Of a stretch of DNA of 61,770 bases, positions 24,503 to 32,504 are shown piece by piece; position 1 is the stretch's first letter, and every line of letters starts with the position of its first letter. The stretch spans positions 1-61,770 of the forward strand of contig NZ_JAMTCF010000033.1 of NCBI RefSeq assembly GCF_024171695.1. The letters run 5' to 3'. A program made the translations under genes and the position numbers. The notes under the pieces were generated by a model that searched no databases, had not been told where the DNA came from, and saw only the letters and a program-made list of their open reading frames with translations. The DNA is from Actinosynnema pretiosum. Its GTDB lineage: Bacteria > Actinomycetota > Actinomycetes > Mycobacteriales > Pseudonocardiaceae.

Positions 24503-27334
24503 ATGACCGAAGAACCCGGCCGGGACGAGATCAAGCAGGCCGCCGAGCAGCAGTTCGCGCAGGCCTACCACCTGCCGGAGGGCATGGCCAGGCACGAGGC
24601 GCTGGAGCGGGCGGCGCGGGCGGCGGACGCCTGCGACCACCTGCCGCTGGCGGTGAGCTGCCGGATCGCGCTGCTGCGCTCGGCGCACGACCTGAACAGG
24701 TACGACCTGATGCTGGCCCCGTTCGCCTGGTGCGGCGCGGCCGAGCGGCGCGACCCCACGGCGTTCGACGAGTGGGAGACGCACAACTACGACTGGGCGC
24801 ACAAGTGGATCGTCACCGGTCTGCTCGCCGACCCCCGGTTCACCCTGGACCAGATCCGGTCGGTGCTGGAGCAGCTGGCGACCCGCTACCGGCAGCACGG
24901 CTTCTCCGCGCAGCCGGTGCACGGGGCGCGCACCGAGCTGGCCGACCACATCGGTGACGAGGAGGGCTACCGGGAGCACTTCGCCCGCTACCTGGCGGCC
25001 GAGCGCGGTCCGCTCAGCGACTGCGAGGCGTGCGTGGTCGAGGAGCAGGCCAGGCACCTGATCTGGCAGGGCAGGCCCGCCGAGGCGATCGCGCACGCCG
25101 AGCACCAGCTGGCCGAGGACACCGGCTGCGCGGGCCAGCCGCAGGGCATCCTGACCACGCTGACGCCCGCGTTCGTCGAGGTGGGCGACCTGGAGCGGGC
25201 CCGCGAGGCGCACGTGGTGGCGCACCGCGCGATCCGCGACGACCTGGTCACCGGGTACCTGGACGACCACCTGGTGTTCTGCGCGACCTCGGGCAACGTG
25301 GAGCGCGGCGTCGAGCTGCTCAAGCGGCACCTGCACCGGGTGCACTCGTCCACGAACCCCGCGCAGGCCATGCGCTTCTCGGCGGGCGCGGCGCTGCTGC
25401 TGGACCGGCTGGACCGGCCGGAGGAGTTCGCGGTGCCGCGCGACGGGCGCACCGAGGTGCTGTCGGCGGACGGGCTGCGCGAGTTCCTGCGGGCGCAGGC
25501 GCTGGAGATCGCGGCCCGGTTCGACGAGCGCAACGGCAGCGACGCGGTGAGCGCGCGCGTCCGCCGGACGCTGGCGCTGGCCGACACCGAGCCGGTGCCG
25601 CTGGCGGTGCCGACGGCGGCGGACGCGCAGGTCGACGCGCCGGTCGAGTCCACTGTGGACGAGGAGGTGCTGTCCGATCCGGTGGAGCTGGCCGAGCGGG
25701 CGCTGAAGGCGTTCTCCGGCAACGACTTCCTCACCGGGATGCGGCTGCTGCGCTCGCTGCCCGCCGACCTGGACGCGCTGCTGCCGGACGTGCTGGCGGC
25801 GCGGGTCGCGGCCCGCAGGGCGCTCACCTCCAAGCCGGGCCTGGACGACGAGGCCGCGCTGGCGGCGTTCCGGGCGGCCGTGGCGCGGCTGGAGGAGCTG
25901 GGCGAGCCGGACCTGGCGGTGCGCTACCGCAGCCGGGGCGCGGGCCGCTGGTCCGAGCTGACCGGCGGGCTGGAGGCGGCGGTCGCCGAGGCGCGCGAGT
26001 GCGTCGCGCTGGCCGCCACGCCCAGGACGCTGGTGCTGGCGAAGCTGGTGCTGGCCGAGCTGGTGGAGCGCTCGGACGACGGCCTGGTGCCGGAGGCGCT
26101 GGAGCTGGTCGAGCAGGCGCACGCGCTCGCCGAGCCGGACCCGGACCTGCTGGTGCGGGTGCGCTGCGCGCGGGCCGAGCACCTGGCCAGCGCGGACCGG
26201 CTGGAGGAGGCGCGGGAGATCGCCGAGGCGCTGCTGGCCGAGGACCCGCCGCCGTCGGTGCGGTTCAACGCGCTGCGGCTGCTCGGGCACCTGGCGGTGC
26301 TGCGCGAGGACGGCGACGCGGCGCTGGAGGCGGCCGACGCGCTGGTCGCCGCGTCGGGCTCGGTGCGCGGGCCGTGGACGGTCGAGGCGCACCAGCGGCG
26401 GGTCTCGCTGGTCGAGCACCTGGGCCGGTACGCGGACCGGATGGGCGCGCTGCGCGAGGCCGTGGCGGTGACCCGCGAGCTGGGCAGCGAGCAGGAGGTC
26501 GTGTGGGCGTGCTTCGCGCTCGCGGGCGGCTACCTGAACGTGCGGCGGCCGATCGAGGCGGCCGAGGCGCTGGAGGAGGCGCTGCGGATCCTGGAGGCGG
26601 GCGACCTGCCGCCGTCCGACTCGGTGCCGGTGCTGTTCCGGCTCGGCAAGGTGTGCACGCAGCTCGGCGAGACCGACGCGGCGCTGCGGCACCTGGAGGC
26701 CGCGCTCGCGGCGGCCCCCGAGGAGGAGCTGCTGCAGCGGGCCGTGACGCTGGACGCGCTCGGCGCGGCGCGGGCGCAGGCGGGCCAGGAGGTCGAGGGC
26801 GCCGAGGCGTACGAGGGCGCGGCGCGGCTGTGGACCGACATCGGCGACGCCTACGAGGCGGCGGCGTCCTGGATGGAGGCGGCGAGCACCCGGCCGAACG
26901 AGGACGTGGCCGAGTCGTTCCACGCGGTCTCGCACGCCGAGGGGCTGCTGGAGCACGTGGACGACGAGGAGCAGGTGCTCATGCTGCGCACCAGGATCGC
27001 CGCCATCCGCGGCTTCCTGCACGCGCAGGAGGAGGACTGGGCCAACGCGCTGGAGCACAACGGCGTCGCCGAGGAGCTGGCCGACCAGGCCGGTGACGAG
27101 CACCGCAGGCTGTTCATGATCACCAGGGGCGCGCGGTTCCTGCTGGCGGCCGAGGACCCGGAGAACGCCGAGGCCGAGGCGCGGCGCGCGGGCGCCCTGG
27201 TGACCGACCGGACGCCGCCGCCGATCATCGGCGACCTGGCGGGGGCGCTGGAGGAGGCGCTGCGCGGGCAGGACAAGCAGGTCGTCGGCGACGCGCTGCT
27301 GCGGTCGTTGAACGCCAGGCTGAACGACGAGTGA
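24503..27334 (+). CDS. TPR-type helical-repeat protein, partner of the Hsp90 homologue
   Basis: 943 residues, nearly all helical, rich in Ala, Glu, Leu and Arg, with many degenerate 34-residue repeats, for example DAALRHLEAALAAAPEEELLQRAVTLDALGAARAQAGQEVEGAEAYEGAARLWTDIGDAYEAA. The N-terminal 150 residues are less repetitive and contain the conserved-looking W/H-rich stretch FDEWETHNYDWAHKW. No enzymatic motif and no signal peptide. The 13-bp spacing after the Hsp90 gene implies one operon; a terminator at 27341-27377 closes it. Role as a co-chaperone or scaffold is inference. Confidence 0.85.
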   Translation: MTEEPGRDEIKQAAEQQFAQAYHLPEGMARHEALERAARAADACDHLPLAVSCRIALLRSAHDLNRYDLMLAPFAWCGAAERRDPTAFDEWETHNYDWAHKWIVTGLLADPRFTLDQIRSVLEQLATRYRQHGFSAQPVHGARTELADHIGDEEGYREHFARYLAAERGPLSDCEACVVEEQARHLIWQGRPAEAIAHAEHQLAEDTGCAGQPQGILTTLTPAFVEVGDLERAREAHVVAHRAIRDDLVTGYLDDHLVFCATSGNVERGVELLKRHLHRVHSSTNPAQAMRFSAGAALLLDRLDRPEEFAVPRDGRTEVLSADGLREFLRAQALEIAARFDERNGSDAVSARVRRTLALADTEPVPLAVPTAADAQVDAPVESTVDEEVLSDPVELAERALKAFSGNDFLTGMRLLRSLPADLDALLPDVLAARVAARRALTSKPGLDDEAALAAFRAAVARLEELGEPDLAVRYRSRGAGRWSELTGGLEAAVAEARECVALAATPRTLVLAKLVLAELVERSDDGLVPEALELVEQAHALAEPDPDLLVRVRCARAEHLASADRLEEAREIAEALLAEDPPPSVRFNALRLLGHLAVLREDGDAALEAADALVAASGSVRGPWTVEAHQRRVSLVEHLGRYADRMGALREAVAVTRELGSEQEVVWACFALAGGYLNVRRPIEAAEALEEALRILEAGDLPPSDSVPVLFRLGKVCTQLGETDAALRHLEAALAAAPEEELLQRAVTLDALGAARAQAGQEVEGAEAYEGAARLWTDIGDAYEAAASWMEAASTRPNEDVAESFHAVSHAEGLLEHVDDEEQVLMLRTRIAAIRGFLHAQEEDWANALEHNGVAEELADQAGDEHRRLFMITRGARFLLAAEDPENAEAEARRAGALVTDRTPPPIIGDLAGALEEALRGQDKQVVGDALLRSLNARLNDE

Positions 27335-27340
27335 GCCGAG

Positions 27341-27377
27341 GCGCGCCTCCCGCTACCCCACGAAGCGGGAGGCGCGC
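27341..27377 (+). terminator. terminator after the Hsp90/TPR operon
   Basis: GCGCGCCTCCCGCT (27341-27354) and AGCGGGAGGCGCGC (27364-27377) form a perfect 14-bp stem with a 9-base loop, 6 bp after the stop codon. The remaining 96 bp to the response-regulator gene should hold its promoter. Confidence 0.8.
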
Positions 27378-27473
27378 TGACGGCACCGTGTCGCAGTCGG
27401 GCTGAAGGGGACCTGAAGCCCGCTGAAGCGTTCTTCAGGCGGCGGGGCGGGGAGTTGTGGCACGTTCCGGGAC

Positions 27474-28145
27474 ATGAGGGTGCTGCTGGTTGACGACGAC
27501 CGCAGGCTCGTCGGGCTGCTCGCGCGGGGGCTGGTCGCCGAGGGCTTCGCGGTGGACGTGGAGCACGACGGCGAGACAGGTCTGTGGCGGGCCTCGGAGC
27601 ACGCGTACGACGTGGTCGTGCTGGACATCATGCTGCCGGGGCTGAACGGGTACCGGGTGTGCGCACGGTTGCGCGACGCAGGTGTCGAGACGCCGATCCT
27701 GATGCTGACGGCCAAGGACGGCGAGCTGGACGAGGCCGAGGGGTTGGACACCGGCGCGGACGACTACCTGACGAAGCCGTTCTCGTACGTGGTGCTGGTG
27801 GCGAGGTTGCGCGCGCTGGCGAGGCGGGGCGCGGCGGGGCGACCGGCGGCGGTGGTGGCGGGTGATCTGGTGGTGGACCCGGTGACGCGCACCTGCTCGC
27901 GACGGGGGACGGCGATCCCGTTGACCGCCAAGGAGTTCGCGGTCCTGGAGCACCTGGCCCGGCGCAAGGGGCGGGTGGTCACCAAGGACGAGGTGCTGGC
28001 CGGGGTGTGGGACTCGGCGCGGGAGGCGGACCACAACCTCGTCGAGGTGTACGTGAGCGCGCTGCGCCGGAAGATCGACTCACCGTTCGGGACCTCCACG
28101 ATCACCACGGTGCGCGGGGTGGGGTACCGGCTGGAGGAGTCGTGA
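27474..28145 (+). CDS. OmpR/PhoB-family response regulator
   Basis: 223 residues. Receiver domain with acidic pocket D7-D8-D9, phosphoacceptor Asp51 (VVLDIMLPG), the T in LMLTAKD and the K in DYLTKPF; C-terminal winged helix with LTAKEFAVLEHLARRKGRVVTKDEVL and the wing RRKIDSPFGTSTITTVRGVGYRL. Overlaps the kinase gene by GTGA. The input signal and target genes are unknown. Confidence 0.95.
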   Translation: MRVLLVDDDRRLVGLLARGLVAEGFAVDVEHDGETGLWRASEHAYDVVVLDIMLPGLNGYRVCARLRDAGVETPILMLTAKDGELDEAEGLDTGADDYLTKPFSYVVLVARLRALARRGAAGRPAAVVAGDLVVDPVTRTCSRRGTAIPLTAKEFAVLEHLARRKGRVVTKDEVLAGVWDSAREADHNLVEVYVSALRRKIDSPFGTSTITTVRGVGYRLEES

Positions 28146-29512
28146 GGGGGCGGCTGCGGCGACGGGTGACGGCGGTGGCCGTGATCGCGATCTCGGTACC
28201 GCTGCTGGCGATCGCGGTGATGGTGTCGGTGTCGCTGCGGAACGACGCGATGCGACCGGAGAACGCCCCGGTGCAGGGGATCGTGCTGTGCACCTGGGTG
28301 GTTCCCGTGGGGCCGGAGGAGCACGCGGCGTCGATGCAGGAGCGGTCGGGCGGGCGGTGCTCCACGCGCAGCAGCGTGCAGACCACCTATCTGAAGATCG
28401 GCAACCTGACGGGGGCGAAGTTCCCCGCCGAGGACCTGATGGTCGAGGCTCATGCGCATCGCACCGCTTACCACTGCACCCCCGAGCTGTCGCTGTGGCC
28501 GCTGACCGATCCTGCGGCGACCAGGGGTCAGTGCGTCGGCGATGACATGGGGCTCGGCGTGCCCGGTCCCCTCTCCCTGGCGGAGGAGTCGGACGAGTTC
28601 GCGGGCGCCCAGCGGGACCTCAACCGCTCGGTCCTGCTGATGTTCGGCGGCGCGCTGGCGCTGATCACGGCGTTCGGGCTCGCGGTGTGGCTGGCGACAG
28701 GCCGGGTGCTGCTCCCGGTGGAGGCGATCCGCCGGGAACTGGCCGACATCACCGAGCACGACCTGGTCCGCAGGGTGCCGGTTCCCCTCGGCCGCGATGA
28801 GTTGGGCGAACTCGCGGCCACCGTGAACTCCGCGCTGGACCGCCTGGAGCGGGCCGTGGAGGAGAACCGGAGGTTCGCCGCAGACGCGTCGCACGAACTG
28901 CGCGGCCCGATCGCCGCGCTGCGCGCCGAGTTGGAGATCGCCCGCAGCCACCCGGACCACGCCGACTGGCCCGAGGTCGTGGCGGGCGCGCTGGCCGACA
29001 CCGATCGCATCCAGGCGCTGGCCACCGATCTGCTCCTGCTGACCAGGCTCGATCACACCTCGGCGGCATCCACGTCCGTCGACTTGGCCGCGCTGGTGCG
29101 CGAAGAGGTGACAAGGCACCGATCCGGGCACGAACTCGTCGCCGAACTGCCCGACGATCCCGTCCAGGTGCTCGGAAGTCGCCCACTGCTGGGCCGGTTG
29201 CTCGGGAACCTGCTGGACAACGCCGATCGGCACGCCGAATCCGCGATCACCGTCCGACTGTCCACAACGGACAGTCACGTGATCCTCGAAGTCGCCGACG
29301 ACGGCCCCGGCATCCCGGAAGCCGACCGCGAGCGCGTCTTCGACCGGTTCACCCGACTCGACGAGGCCCGCGCCCGCGACACCGGCGGCACCGGGCTCGG
29401 CCTGGCCATCGCGCGTCGCATCGCCGCCGTGCACCGGGGAACGCTCGTCGTCGGCGCGAGCGCGCGGGGCGCGCTGCTGGTCGCGGCGCTGCCCCGCGCG
29501 GACCGGCTCTAG
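28142..29512 (+). CDS. membrane sensor histidine kinase
   Basis: 456 residues. TM1 about residues 9-30, an extracytoplasmic sensor of roughly 130 residues with four Cys (CTWVVP, GGRCSTRS, YHCTPEL, GQCVGDD), TM2 about 165-185, HAMP (VLLPVEAIRRELADITEHDL), HisKA with His251 in FAADASHELRGPIAALRAEL, then HATPase_c with N-box LLDNADRHA, DDGPGI and GTGLGLAI. GTG start overlaps the regulator stop. The Cys-containing sensor might form disulfides, as in redox or envelope-stress sensors; this is inference. Confidence 0.94.
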   Translation: MRGRLRRRVTAVAVIAISVPLLAIAVMVSVSLRNDAMRPENAPVQGIVLCTWVVPVGPEEHAASMQERSGGRCSTRSSVQTTYLKIGNLTGAKFPAEDLMVEAHAHRTAYHCTPELSLWPLTDPAATRGQCVGDDMGLGVPGPLSLAEESDEFAGAQRDLNRSVLLMFGGALALITAFGLAVWLATGRVLLPVEAIRRELADITEHDLVRRVPVPLGRDELGELAATVNSALDRLERAVEENRRFAADASHELRGPIAALRAELEIARSHPDHADWPEVVAGALADTDRIQALATDLLLLTRLDHTSAASTSVDLAALVREEVTRHRSGHELVAELPDDPVQVLGSRPLLGRLLGNLLDNADRHAESAITVRLSTTDSHVILEVADDGPGIPEADRERVFDRFTRLDEARARDTGGTGLGLAIARRIAAVHRGTLVVGASARGALLVAALPRADRL

Positions 29513-30360
29513 GCCCGGTGCGCCCGCGCGGACGCGTACAGGCACACCGCGGCGGCCGTGGCCAGGTTCAGGCTCTCCGCGCCGCCGTACAGCGGCACCT
29601 TCAAGGCGCCGTCCAGGCTCGCCACGACCTCGTCGGGCAAGCCGTGCGCCTCGCTGCCGAACACCCACGCCGTGGGGTGGGCCAGGTCGCCGCGCAGGTC
29701 GGCGGTCACCAGGTCCTCGGTGGCGTACCCGTCGGCGGCGACCAGGCGCAGCCCGGCCGCGCGGCAGGCCGTGAACACGTCCTCGGCGGAGCGGGCGCGG
29801 GCGATGGGCAGGTGGAACACGCTGCCGGTCGAGGCGCGCACGCACTTGCCGTTGTGCACGTCGACCGAGTCGCCCGCGAAGACCACCGCGTCGGCGCCCG
29901 CCGCGTCGGCGACCCGGACGACGGTTCCCGCGTTGCCGGGGTCGGCGACGCCGTGCAGCACCGCGACCAGGCGGGCGGAGGGGGTGAGGGCGGCGTCGAG
30001 GGAGACCTCGACCGGGTCGCACACGGCGACCACGCCCTGCGGGGTGACCGTCTCGGACAGCGCGGCTGCGGCCTTGTCCGTGACGACGCTGATCGGCACG
30101 CCCGACGAGGCGGCCACGTCGACCAGCTCCCGGTTGCGCTCGGCCGCGACCTCGGTGACGAACAGCTCGTGCACCCGGCCGCGCCCGGCGGCGGACCAGG
30201 CGAGGGCCTCGCGGACCGCCTGCGCGCCCTCGGCGAGGAAGCGGGCGGCCCGGTCGCGGCCGGAGCGGCGGGTCAGGCGTCGAGCGGCGACGACCCGCGG
30301 AGTCCGCTCGGTGAACGGGACGTCCGCGGGTCGTGGCGCACGACTGGCGTCGCTGATCAG
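29509..30360 (-). CDS. SpoU/TrmH-family RNA 2'-O-methyltransferase, apparent CTG start
   Basis: SpoU-type AdoMet-dependent ribose methyltransferase, 283 residues if started at CTG 30360. N-terminal substrate-binding part (TPRVVAARRLTRRSGRDRAARFLAEGAQAVREAL), then the knotted catalytic domain with LHGVADPGNAGTVVRVADAAGADAV (motif 1), WVFGSEAHGLPDEV (motif 2) and LYGGAESLNLATAAAVCLY (motif 3). The first ATG/GTG/TTG in frame is GTG 30174, which would cut off 62 residues of conserved N-terminus. CTG 30360 overlaps the rplT stop as CTGA, like the ATGA/GTGA couplings elsewhere here, with GAGG 7 bp upstream. It converges on the kinase gene; the two stops share CTAG. Confidence 0.85.
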   Translation of the reverse strand: MISDASRAPRPADVPFTERTPRVVAARRLTRRSGRDRAARFLAEGAQAVREALAWSAAGRGRVHELFVTEVAAERNRELVDVAASSGVPISVVTDKAAAALSETVTPQGVVAVCDPVEVSLDAALTPSARLVAVLHGVADPGNAGTVVRVADAAGADAVVFAGDSVDVHNGKCVRASTGSVFHLPIARARSAEDVFTACRAAGLRLVAADGYATEDLVTADLRGDLAHPTAWVFGSEAHGLPDEVVASLDGALKVPLYGGAESLNLATAAAVCLYASARAHRA

Positions 30361-30746
30361 GCCTTGTCCTCGGCCGGAGCGTTGACGTCGGCGGGCATGG
30401 CCGCCTTGGCCAGCTCGACCACCGCGGCGAACGCGGTCGGGTCGCTGACGGCCAGCTCGGCCAGGATCTTGCGGTCGACCTCGATGCCGGCCAGGCGAAG
30501 ACCCTGGATGAAGCGGTTGTAGGTCATGCCGTTGGCACGCACGCCCGCGTTGATGCGCTGGATCCAGAGCTTGCGGAAGTCGCCCTTGCGCGCACGGCGG
30601 TCGCGGTACGCGTAGTTGAGCGAGTGGAGCACCTGCTCCTTGGCCTTGCGGTACAGCCTCGAACGCTGGCCGCGGTAGCCGCTGGCGAGCTCAAGGGTGG
30701 TACGGCGCTTCTTCTGGGCGTTCACGGCCCTTTTGACGCGTGCCAC
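30357..30746 (-). CDS. rplT: 50S ribosomal protein L20
   Basis: 129 residues: MARVKRAVNAQKKRRTTLELASGYRGQRSRLYRKAKEQVLHS...RKLWIQRINAGVRANGMTYNRFIQGL. A 23S-binding assembly protein. GTG start at 30746. Third gene of infC-rpmI-rplT. The C-terminus has a short acidic extension (NAPAEDKA). Confidence 0.98.
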   Translation of the reverse strand: MARVKRAVNAQKKRRTTLELASGYRGQRSRLYRKAKEQVLHSLNYAYRDRRARKGDFRKLWIQRINAGVRANGMTYNRFIQGLRLAGIEVDRKILAELAVSDPTAFAAVVELAKAAMPADVNAPAEDKA

Positions 30747-30808
30747 GGGTCCATCCTGTCGATCTCGTGGGGCTGGGGGACGCCCCGGTGGTGAAAAAAG
30801 GGGGCGGG

Positions 30809-31003
30809 TTAGAGGCCGAGCAGCTTCTTCAGCCGAGGCACGTCGTTCTTCGCGACCTCGGTGGCGCCGGAGAGGCGACGGGTGAGCTTGCTGGACTTCT
30901 TCTCCAGCAGGTGGCGCTTGCCCGCCTTCTCCCGCATCAGCTTGCCGCTGCCGGTGACCTTCACGCGCTTGGAGGTCCCGCTGTGGCTCTTGTTCTTCGG
31001 CAT
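30809..31003 (-). CDS. rpmI: 50S ribosomal protein L35
   Basis: 64 residues, MPKNKSHSGTSKRVKVTGSGKL.REKAGKRHLLEKKSSKLTRRL, a full-length L35 located between infC and rplT as in nearly all bacteria. Confidence 0.98.
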   Translation of the reverse strand: MPKNKSHSGTSKRVKVTGSGKLMREKAGKRHLLEKKSSKLTRRLSGATEVAKNDVPRLKKLLGL

Positions 31004-31087
31004 TTCCGTCCTCGTCTCGTGCAGCGACCACCCGAGCGGGGGCGCCGTGCTCTGATCTCCCGGCCCGGAGGCCGGGAGATCACAACT

Positions 31088-31720
31088 TCACTCCGCCGGC
31101 GCGTTCTCAGCCGGGGCGTCCGCCTGATCGGCCAGGTCGCCGTGCTCGTCCTGGTCGTGCTTGACCGGGCGGGTCTTCGTGGTCTTGTGCGGGGCCAGCA
31201 CCATGATCATGTTGCGGCCGTCCTGCTTCGGGTTCGACTCCACGAAACCGAGCTCCGCGACGTCCTCGGCCAACCGCTGGAGCAGCCGGTAGCCCAGCTC
31301 GGGCCGGGACTGCTCTCGGCCACGGAACATGATGGTCACCTTGACCTTGTTCCCCTGACCCAGGAAGCGGGCCACGTGGCCCTTCTTCGTCTGGTAGTCG
31401 TGGGGATCGATCTTCGGGCGGAGCTTCTGCTCCTTGATGACCGTGAGCTGCTGGTTGCGCCGGGACTCGCGGGCCTTCTGCGCGGACTCGTACTTGTACT
31501 TGCCGTAGTCCATGAGCTTGCAGACGGGCGGGCGAGCCTGCGCGGCGACCTCGACGAGGTCGAGGTCCGATTCCTGTGCGAGTCGGAGCGCGTCCTCGAT
31601 GCGAACGATCCCGACCTGCTCACCGTTCGGCCCGACCAGACGAACCTCGGGCACGCGGATGCGGTCGTTGATACGCGGCTCGGTGCTCACGGGAGCACCT
31701 CGGTTCGAGGGACTTGTCAT
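31088..31720 (-). CDS. infC: translation initiation factor IF-3
   Basis: 210 residues; binds the 30S subunit and enforces start-codon selection. N-domain EPRINDRIRVPEVRLVGPNGEQVGIV, linker LMDYGKYKYE.QK..E.RRNQ, C-domain KEQKLRPKIDPHDYQTKKGHVARFLGQGNKVKVTIMFRGRE. The C-terminus carries a charged 25-residue extension typical of actinobacteria. ATG 31720 has AAAGGA upstream; GTG 31690 (preceded by GAGGT) is an equally credible start. Neither is the AUU/AUC used for autoregulation in other bacteria. Has a structured leader. Confidence 0.97.
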   Translation of the reverse strand: MTSPSNRGAPVSTEPRINDRIRVPEVRLVGPNGEQVGIVRIEDALRLAQESDLDLVEVAAQARPPVCKLMDYGKYKYESAQKARESRRNQQLTVIKEQKLRPKIDPHDYQTKKGHVARFLGQGNKVKVTIMFRGREQSRPELGYRLLQRLAEDVAELGFVESNPKQDGRNMIMVLAPHKTTKTRPVKHDQDEHGDLADQADAPAENAPAE

Positions 31721-31760
31721 GCACGTCCTTTGCGACTCGTTGTGCGCCAAAAGACAAGAG

Positions 31761-31787
31761 GCCTCACGCTTTTGCCCAGCGTGAGGC
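31761..31787 (-). promoter_or_regulatory. attenuator-like hairpin in the infC leader
   Basis: On the minus strand GCCTCACGCT, a 7-base loop, and AGCGTGAGGC form a perfect 10-bp stem followed by CTCTTGTCTTTTGG, i.e. an intrinsic-terminator arrangement 40-65 bp before the infC start. infC-rpmI-rplT leaders are classic sites of L20 or IF3 feedback control; a regulated terminator here is a reasonable inference. Confidence 0.6.
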
Positions 31788-31901
31788 CCGCTCTTCCGAC
31801 CGATCGCACAACGACAGGGCGCAGTCCACCCTGCGAGGGACCGGACCCGGCCACCTGTCACGAGGACGGCGGACGCGGGTGGGAGCGGGGCTCCACTTGC
31901 C

Positions 31902-31921
31902 GTTCCCGCACGTGCGGGAAC
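31902..31921. repeat. perfect 20-bp palindrome in the infC leader
   Basis: GTTCCCGCACGTGCGGGAAC is fully self-complementary. It lies about 8-27 bp downstream of the predicted infC start point and so would be at the 5' end of the transcript, either as a hairpin or as a DNA operator. Confidence 0.7.
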
Positions 31922-31935
31922 TGGTCGCGTCGAAC

Positions 31936-31957
31936 ATCGTAGCAGATCCCTTGTCAA
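31936..31957 (-). promoter_or_regulatory. infC promoter, extended -10 TGCTACGAT
   Basis: Minus strand TGCTACGAT (31944-31936) matches an extended -10. A TTGACA (31957-31952) lies only 10 bp upstream, too close to serve as its -35. The start point would be near 31929, giving a leader of about 210 nt. Confidence 0.45.
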
Positions 31958-32002
31958 CCCCCGAACCGGCGGCGTCCGGAGGCGGGTTGCGACAATGGCG
32001 GG

Positions 32003-32344
32003 GTGACCGACCTGCCTGACGACAACGTCCGCGACCTGCACGACGTCCCGAGCATCGAGGTGATCAGCAAGGCCTCGGTGATGCTGCTCTCCGCAGCCGC
32101 CGAGCGACTCGGCCTGGCGGACGAGGACCCGGACAACAGCCCCCGCCGCGACCTGGACGAGGCCCGGAGGCTGATCACCGCGCTGGCCGGCCTGGTGACC
32201 GCCTCGGCCGAGTACCTGGGCCCGCACGCGGGTCCCCTGCGCGACGGCCTCCAGTCCGTGCAGCGCGCGTTCCGCGAGGCCTCGGCGTTCCCGGACGAGC
32301 CCGGCAAGGGCCCCGGCGAGAAGTTCACCGGCCCGGTCTACTGA
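32003..32344 (+). CDS. DUF1844 protein
   Basis: 113 residues: small acidic helical protein with the family core IEVISKASVMLLSAAAERLGLAD and DLDEARRLITALAGLVTASAEYLG...LRDGLQSVQRAFREAS. DUF1844 genes are a regular neighbour of infC in actinobacteria. GTG 32003 start. Function unknown; divergent from infC with about 280 bp of shared leader. Confidence 0.88.
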   Translation: MTDLPDDNVRDLHDVPSIEVISKASVMLLSAAAERLGLADEDPDNSPRRDLDEARRLITALAGLVTASAEYLGPHAGPLRDGLQSVQRAFREASAFPDEPGKGPGEKFTGPVY

Positions 32345-32504
32345 TCCCCCTCCCCGCCGTTCCCGGTGTCCCCTGACGGTGGGGTGACGCCGGAAGGCGG
32401 GACGGTCGCGCGAGCGGCCCACCACCCGTCCCGCACGGCACCGAGGCGCGGGCGCCTGCCGGAGGACCGGCGGACGCCCGCGCCACCCACCCGGCCGAGG
32501 GCGG

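Noticed and set aside
24440..27103. 887-codon minus frame over the TPR gene
   Set aside because: Complement of Ala/Glu/Leu-rich codons yields Arg/Gln/Val/His repeats; no independent signals.
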